A program made the position numbers and the translations under genes. Positions 59,678 through 64,000 of a stretch of DNA of 64,000 bases are shown here, in pieces. Numbering within the stretch: the stretch's first letter is position 1; the number at the start of each line of letters is the position of its first letter. The DNA comes from Castor canadensis (lineage: Eukaryota > Chordata > Mammalia > Rodentia > Castoridae): contig NC_133389.1 in NCBI RefSeq assembly GCF_047511655.1, positions 156,255,973-156,319,972 on the forward strand. The letters run 5' to 3'. The notes under the pieces are model-generated. The model had not been told where the DNA came from, made no database searches, and saw only the letters and a list, made by a program, of their open reading frames with translations.

Positions 59678-59781
59678 GAACGTATCAACGAGTGTGATGA
59701 GAGATGTCTTTCAGTTTTGTCAACTCTTTTAGAGGCGCTAGAGCCATGCAAGAATGTGCATGTTCTTCGAGCAGGATTGCG
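59678..59781 (+). CDS. FASTKD2: FASTKD2 second coding exon (residues 247-281)
   Basis: A 104-base exon with acceptor TTTCAATAG|GAA and donor GATTGCG|GTGAGC. It encodes [20 protein letters not shown] and [14 protein letters not shown] plus two bases of Arg. It is phase 0 on entry and phase 2 on exit. These helical repeats belong to the middle region of FASTK-family proteins. The donor is followed within 8 bases by the target-site duplication of an antisense L1. Confidence 0.95.
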
Positions 59782-59789
59782 GTGAGCAC

Positions 59790-59804
59790 TTCTTATGCTT
59801 TCTT
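59790..59804 (+). repeat. Target-site duplication of outer L1 (left copy)
   Basis: TTCTTATGCTTTCTT here pairs with TTCTTATACTTTCTT at 62701-62715: 15 bases with one mismatch, flanking the whole nested L1 block. Confidence 0.85.
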
Positions 59805-60421
59805 TTTTTTAAATTCATTTATTCACACGTGCATACATTATTTGGGCCACTTCTCCCCCCTTCCCCCTCCCTCTCGCCTCCCACACCTCCTCGCTTCCAG
59901 GCAGAACCTGTTCTACCCTTATCTCTAATTTTGTTGAAGAGAAAACATAAGCAATAATAAGAAAGACAAAACGTTTTTGCTAGTTGAGATAAGGATAGCT
60001 ATACAGAGAGATTCCTAGCATTGCTTCCATGTACAAATGTGTTACATCCCAAGTTGATTCATCTCTACCTGACCTTTTCACTAGTTCCTGATTCCTTTCT
60101 CATATTGACCTCTGTTGCTTTAAGGTTTATATATTAGTTCCTCTGCAGTGGGGACATCAAATACTTTCGTGCTTTGGGTTTCTCACTTATCCCCACACCT
60201 CCTGTATGTGCTCTCCCCTTATCATGTGACCCAAGTCCAACTACATTGCTGTATTTGCCCTAGATCTAAAGTCCACATATGAGGGAGAACATATGATTTT
60301 TGGTCTTCTGAGCCTGGCTAACCTTGCTCAGAATGATGTTCTCTAGTTTCATCCATTTACTTGCGAATGATAAGAGTTCATTCTTCTTCATGGCTGAGAA
60401 AACTTCCATTGTGTATAAATA
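59805..60421 (-). mobile_element. Outer antisense L1, left (3') part
   Basis: A T-run, then the reversed L1 3'UTR (C-rich tract 59854-59890) and the end of reversed ORF2. It is broken at 60433 by a second L1 and continues at 62471-62700. The 3'UTR matches the L1 at 42349-43232. Confidence 0.9.
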
Positions 60422-60433
60422 CCACATTTTCTT
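60422..60433 (+). repeat. Target-site duplication of inner L1 (left copy)
   Basis: CCACATTTTCTT pairs with the same sequence at 62459-62470. The match extends to 18 bases with one mismatch if the preceding TAAAT(A/G) is included. The right copy is followed by AA, fitting an L1 endonuclease cut of the TTTT/AA type. Confidence 0.88.
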
Positions 60434-62453
60434 TTTTTTTTATTGTTTTATTATTCATATGTGCATATAAGGCTTGGGTCATTTCTCCCCTCTGCCCCCA
60501 CCCCCTCCCTTACCACCCACTCCACCCCCTCCCTCTCCCCCCCACCCCCTCAATACCCGGCAGAAACTATTTTGCCCTTATCTCTAATTTTGTTGAAGAG
60601 ACAGTATAAGCAATAATAGGAAGGAACAAGGGTTTTTGCTAGTTGAGATAAGGATAGCTATACAGGGAGTTGACTCACATTAATTTCCTGTGTGTGTGTA
60701 TTACCTTCTAGGTTAATTCTTTTTGATCTCACCTTTTCTCTAGTTCCTGGTCCCCTTTTCCTATAGGCCTCAGTTGCTTTTAAGGTATCTGCTTTAGTTT
60801 CTCTGCGTTAAGGGCAACAAATGCTAGCTAATTTTTTAGGTGTCTTACCTATCCTCACCCCTCCCTTGTGTGCTCTCGCTTTTATCATGTGCTCAAAGTC
60901 CAATCCCCTTGTTGTGTTTGCCCTTGATCTAATGTCCACATATGAGGGAGAACATAGGATTTTTGGTCTTTTGGGCCAGGCTAACCTCACTCAGAATGAT
61001 GTTCTCTAATTCCATCCATTACCAGCAAATGATAACATTTTGTTCTTCTTCATGGCTGCATAAAATTCCATTGGTATCCATAGATACCACATTTTCTTAA
61101 TCCATTCATCAGTAGTGGGACATCTTGGCTGTTTCCATAACTTGGCTATTGTGACTAGTGCTGCAATGAACATGGGTGTTCAGGTGCCTCTGGAGTAACC
61201 TGTGTCACAGTCTTTTGGGTATATCCCCAAGAGTGGTATTGCTGGATCAAATGGTAGATCAATGTTTAGCTTTTTAAGTAGCCTCCAAATTTTTTTCCAG
61301 AGTGGTTGTGCTAGTTTACATTCCCACCAACAGGGTAAGAGGGTTCCTTTTTCCCCGCATCCTCGCCAACACCTGTTGTTGGTGCTGCTGCTAATGATGG
61401 CTATTCTAACGGGTGAGGTGGAATCTTTGTGTGGTTTTAATTTGCATTTCCTTTATTGCTAGAGATGGTGAGCATTTTTTCATGTGTTTTTGGCCATTTG
61501 AATTTCTTCTTTTGAGAAAGTTCTGTTTAGTTCACTTGCCCATTTCTTTATTGGTTCATTAGTTTTGGGAGAATTTAGTTTTTTAAGTTCCCTATATATT
61601 CTGGTTATCAGTCCTTTGTCTGATGTATAGCTGGCAAATATTTTCTCCCACTCTTTGGGTGTTCTCTTCAGTTTAGAGACCATTTCTTTTGATGAACAGA
61701 AACTTTTTAGTTTTATGAAGTCCCATTTATCTATGCTATCTCTTAGTTGCTGTGCTGCTGGGGTTTCGTTGAGAAAGTTCTTACCTATACCTACTAACTC
61801 CAGAGTATTTCCTACTCTTTCCTGTATCAACTTAAGGGTTTGTGGTCTGATATTAAGATCCTTGATCCATTTTGAGTTAATCTTGGTATAGGGTGATATA
61901 CATGGATCTAGTTTCAGTTTTTTGCAGACTGCTAACCAGTTTTCCCAGCAGTTTTTGTTGAAGAGGCTGCTTTTTCTCCATCATATATTTTTAGCTCCTT
62001 TGTCAAAGACAAGTTGGTTATAGTTTTGTGGCTTCATATCTGGGTCCTCTATTCTGTTCCACTGGTCTTCATGTCTGTTTTTGTGCCAGTACCATGCTGT
62101 TTTTATTGTTATTGCTTTGTAATGTAGTTTGAAGTCAGGTATTGTGATACCTCCAGCATTGTTCTTTTGACTGAGTATTGCCTTGGCTATTCGTGGCGTC
62201 TTGTGTTTCATATAAATTTAATGGTAGATTTTTCACTCTCATTAATGAATGCCATTGGAATTTTGATGGGAATTGCATTAAACATGTAGATTACTTTTGG
62301 GAGTATAGACATTTTTACTATGTTGATTCTACCAATCCATGAGCATGCGAGATCTCTCCACTTTCTATAGTCTTCCTCAGTCTCTTTCTTCAGAAGTTTA
62401 TAGTTTTCCTTGTAGAGGTCGTTCACATCTTTTGTTAGGTTTACACCTAGGTT
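60434..62453 (-). mobile_element. Inner antisense L1, 5'-truncated
   Basis: A poly(T) start is followed by the reversed 3'UTR with C-rich tract, then reversed ORF2 back to the LGVNLTKDV block. It was inserted into the outer L1. Several frameshifts break ORF2. It is the same subfamily as the L1 at 49672-52880. Confidence 0.93.
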
Positions 62454-62458
62454 AAATG

Positions 62459-62470
62459 CCACATTTTCTT
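62459..62470 (+). repeat. Target-site duplication of inner L1 (right copy)
   Basis: CCACATTTTCTT, the partner of 60422-60433. From here the outer L1 resumes at 'aatccattcatcagtagtgg'. Confidence 0.88.
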
Positions 62471-62700
62471 AATCCATTCATCAGTAGTGGGCATCTTGGT
62501 TGTTTCCATAACTTGGCTATTGTGAATAGTGCTTCAATAAACATGGGTGTGCAGCTGCCTCTGGAGTAACCTGTGTCGCATTCCTTTGGGTATATCCCCA
62601 AGAGTGGGATTGCTGGATCATATGGCAGATCTATGTTTAGATTTTTAAGAAGCCTCCAAATTTTTTTCCAGAGTGGTTGCACTAACTTGCATTCCCACCA
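62471..62700 (-). mobile_element. Outer antisense L1, right (5') part
   Basis: Continues the ORF2 C-terminal region of the outer element, reversed (the frame 62452-62682 reads the conserved [11 protein letters not shown] region). It is truncated at 62700, directly before the right target-site duplication. Confidence 0.88.
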
Positions 62701-62717
62701 TTCTTATACTTTCTTCA

Positions 62718-62760
<43 letters not shown>
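62718..62760. repeat. (GT)n microsatellite
   Basis: About 20 GT units directly after the right flank of the outer L1. Confidence 0.95.
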
Positions 62761-62761
<1 letters not shown>

Positions 62762-63348
62762 TCCTGTTCTCTTACACTGAGAATTAACAATTGAAATGAA
62801 AACTGATCTCCTTTTTTGGGGAGTGAGGAGAAGAGAGGTATTGTTGGTAGTTAAAGTATTGACTTAAAATCCTGACTCTTGATGAGATAAAGCTGGAAAT
62901 AATACTTTTTTATAAGGCCTACCCTATAAAAAGGTATGAGAACATCAAAATTAAATGTGAATTGTGGTGAGGTACAGAACCAACAATTATATTCAGTTCG
63001 GAATAGTTATTTGGGCACTATGCAGTGTTTGCATGACACTGGCTCAGCTTGAAAGGAAATTATAAAATTGAAGTAACTAATCTAACATCATAGATTATTG
63101 AGAATAATACTTAATTTCTTTTCTTTGTTCACTATTCATAGGAAATCTTACTATTTGTTCATAAAGTAAGAGAAAGTAGTGGCCCTGGATCTTTAAGTAA
63201 CTGCTTGTACTGTATTGAACAGGTACATCTCTTACGGGCTTCATATTCCTTGCCCATGAGAAATAGGAGCTGGGGAAATTGAAATGTTAAGATTTCTCTT
63301 CTGGTATGGAAATTCTAGGATTGTGATATTTATTGTGTTTAATGACAG

Positions 63349-63457
63349 GATACTAGTTGATCAGAAAGTCTGGAAAATAGAACATGTCTTCACATTACAG
63401 ACTGTGATGAAATATATTGGAAAAGATGCACCAATTGCTCTTAAAAAGAAATTGGAG
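63349..63457 (+). CDS. FASTKD2: FASTKD2 third coding exon (residues 281-317)
   Basis: A 109-base exon with acceptor TAATGACAG|G and donor TTGGAG|GTAAAC. It encodes (R)[19 protein letters not shown] and [17 protein letters not shown]. The VDQKVWKIE and [10 protein letters not shown]-type blocks are typical of FASTKD2. The phase 2 entry and phase 0 exit fit the neighbouring exons. Confidence 0.96.
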
Positions 63458-63597
63458 GTAAACACCTGAATTTTTTCTAGTGGGTGAGATTTGAAAAAGT
63501 ATTTCTTATGACTTCACTTTTTAAAGTCAATTTTTCTTAAGGAGGACATTGCTATGCTTTTGGGCTTAGCTTTGCTAAAGTAAATTAAGATGCACAC

Positions 63598-63729
63598 GTA
63601 TATATGTATATAAAATATGTATGTAATATGTATATATATATGTGTATATGTATATATATATGTATATGTATATGTATATATATATATATATGTATGTATA
63701 TATATATACATATACATATATATATATAA
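63598..63729. repeat. (TA/TG)n low-complexity repeat
   Basis: Alternating TATATG/TATATA units make an AT-rich, potentially cruciform-forming microsatellite between two FASTKD2 exons. Frames through it (Tyr/Ile/Cys/Val runs) are not genes. Confidence 0.95.
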
Positions 63730-63836
63730 AACACACATTTACCTATTTGTCTGGGTCATTTTTCTCCAGCTTCATTCTTTTTATTTAAAAGTAAAACGAC
63801 TTTTCCATGAATGCTAATTAATTTGTTTTTCTTTAG

Positions 63837-63960
63837 ATGAAAGCCTTGAGGGACTTGGACAGCTTTTCTGCTTTGAATAGCCAGCGCATGTTTGAGGTCC
63901 TGGCTGCTATGGATCACCGTTCTGTTGTACTCCTGAATGAGTGCAGTAAGGTGGTCATAG
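63837..63960 (+). CDS. FASTKD2: FASTKD2 fourth coding exon (residues 318-358)
   Basis: A 124-base exon with acceptor TTTCTTTAG|ATG and donor TCATAG|GTAAAG. It encodes [20 protein letters not shown] and [20 protein letters not shown] followed by Ile and one base. It corresponds to the human MKALRELDRFSVLNSQ region. This is the last exon in the window; the FAST and RAP domain exons follow to the right. Confidence 0.95.
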
Positions 63961-64000
63961 GTAAAGGGATTTTTCCTTTCATGACTTTCAGCCTCTGACC

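Noticed and set aside
63514-63817. Open frames with Tyr/Ile/Val runs
   Set aside because: They come from the TA/TG low-complexity repeat.

Overview
This is mammalian nuclear DNA: AT-rich, dominated by LINEs, SINEs and LTR fragments, with GT-AG introns. Dimeric SINEs (a B1/7SL-like left half joined to an ID/tRNA-like right half, i.e. B1-dID) point to a rodent of the beaver/squirrel/dormouse type. I lean to the beaver lineage (Castor), but the sequence alone does not prove the species.

Three protein genes are present, in the same order and orientation as I know from human 2q33.3. On the minus strand at the left are two early coding exons of DYTN (dystrotelin; 6635-6709 and 3625-3802); the rest of DYTN lies off the left edge. 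Next, also minus, is an apparently complete MDH1B gene: eleven coding exons from the ATG at 54678 to a proposed stop at 26241, open in frame for 538 codons. Head to head with it on the plus strand is FASTKD2 (exon 1 near 54980-55067, coding from 55775), which leaves the window inside coding exon 4 of the window (63837-63960). The last two MDH1B exons are inferred from splice signals and frame rather than from recalled homology.

Between the two ATGs lies a compact bidirectional promoter. An RFX X-box match sits beside the MDH1B start, an NRF-1-like site lies in the middle, and a TCTCGCGA element lies near the FASTKD2 start. This suits a cilium-associated gene paired with a mitochondrial RNA-granule gene.

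The rest is intron and intergenic sequence full of mobile elements. The clearest are a 5'-truncated young L1 (49.67-52.88 kb, plus) in MDH1B intron 2; a nested pair of antisense L1s (59.8-62.7 kb) in FASTKD2, starting only about 23 nt after a splice donor and both with readable target-site duplications; a solo ERV LTR (21559-21966) inserted into a SINE with a 4-bp duplication; and a second, class-II-like LTR near 30.5-31.0 kb. Older MaLR LTRs, L2, MIR, Tigger and MER5-type fragments fill much of the remainder.

The most useful observations are: the natural DYTN acceptor at 3803-3804 reads AA instead of AG; MDH1B has lost the catalytic and nucleotide-binding residues of malate dehydrogenase; FASTKD2 has lost the upstream start codon I recall for human and carries a strong-context uORF; and two L1 copies share an ORF2 break that makes an ATGA stop/start overlap. 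I found no clearly new biological system; these gene and element details are the items worth checking.
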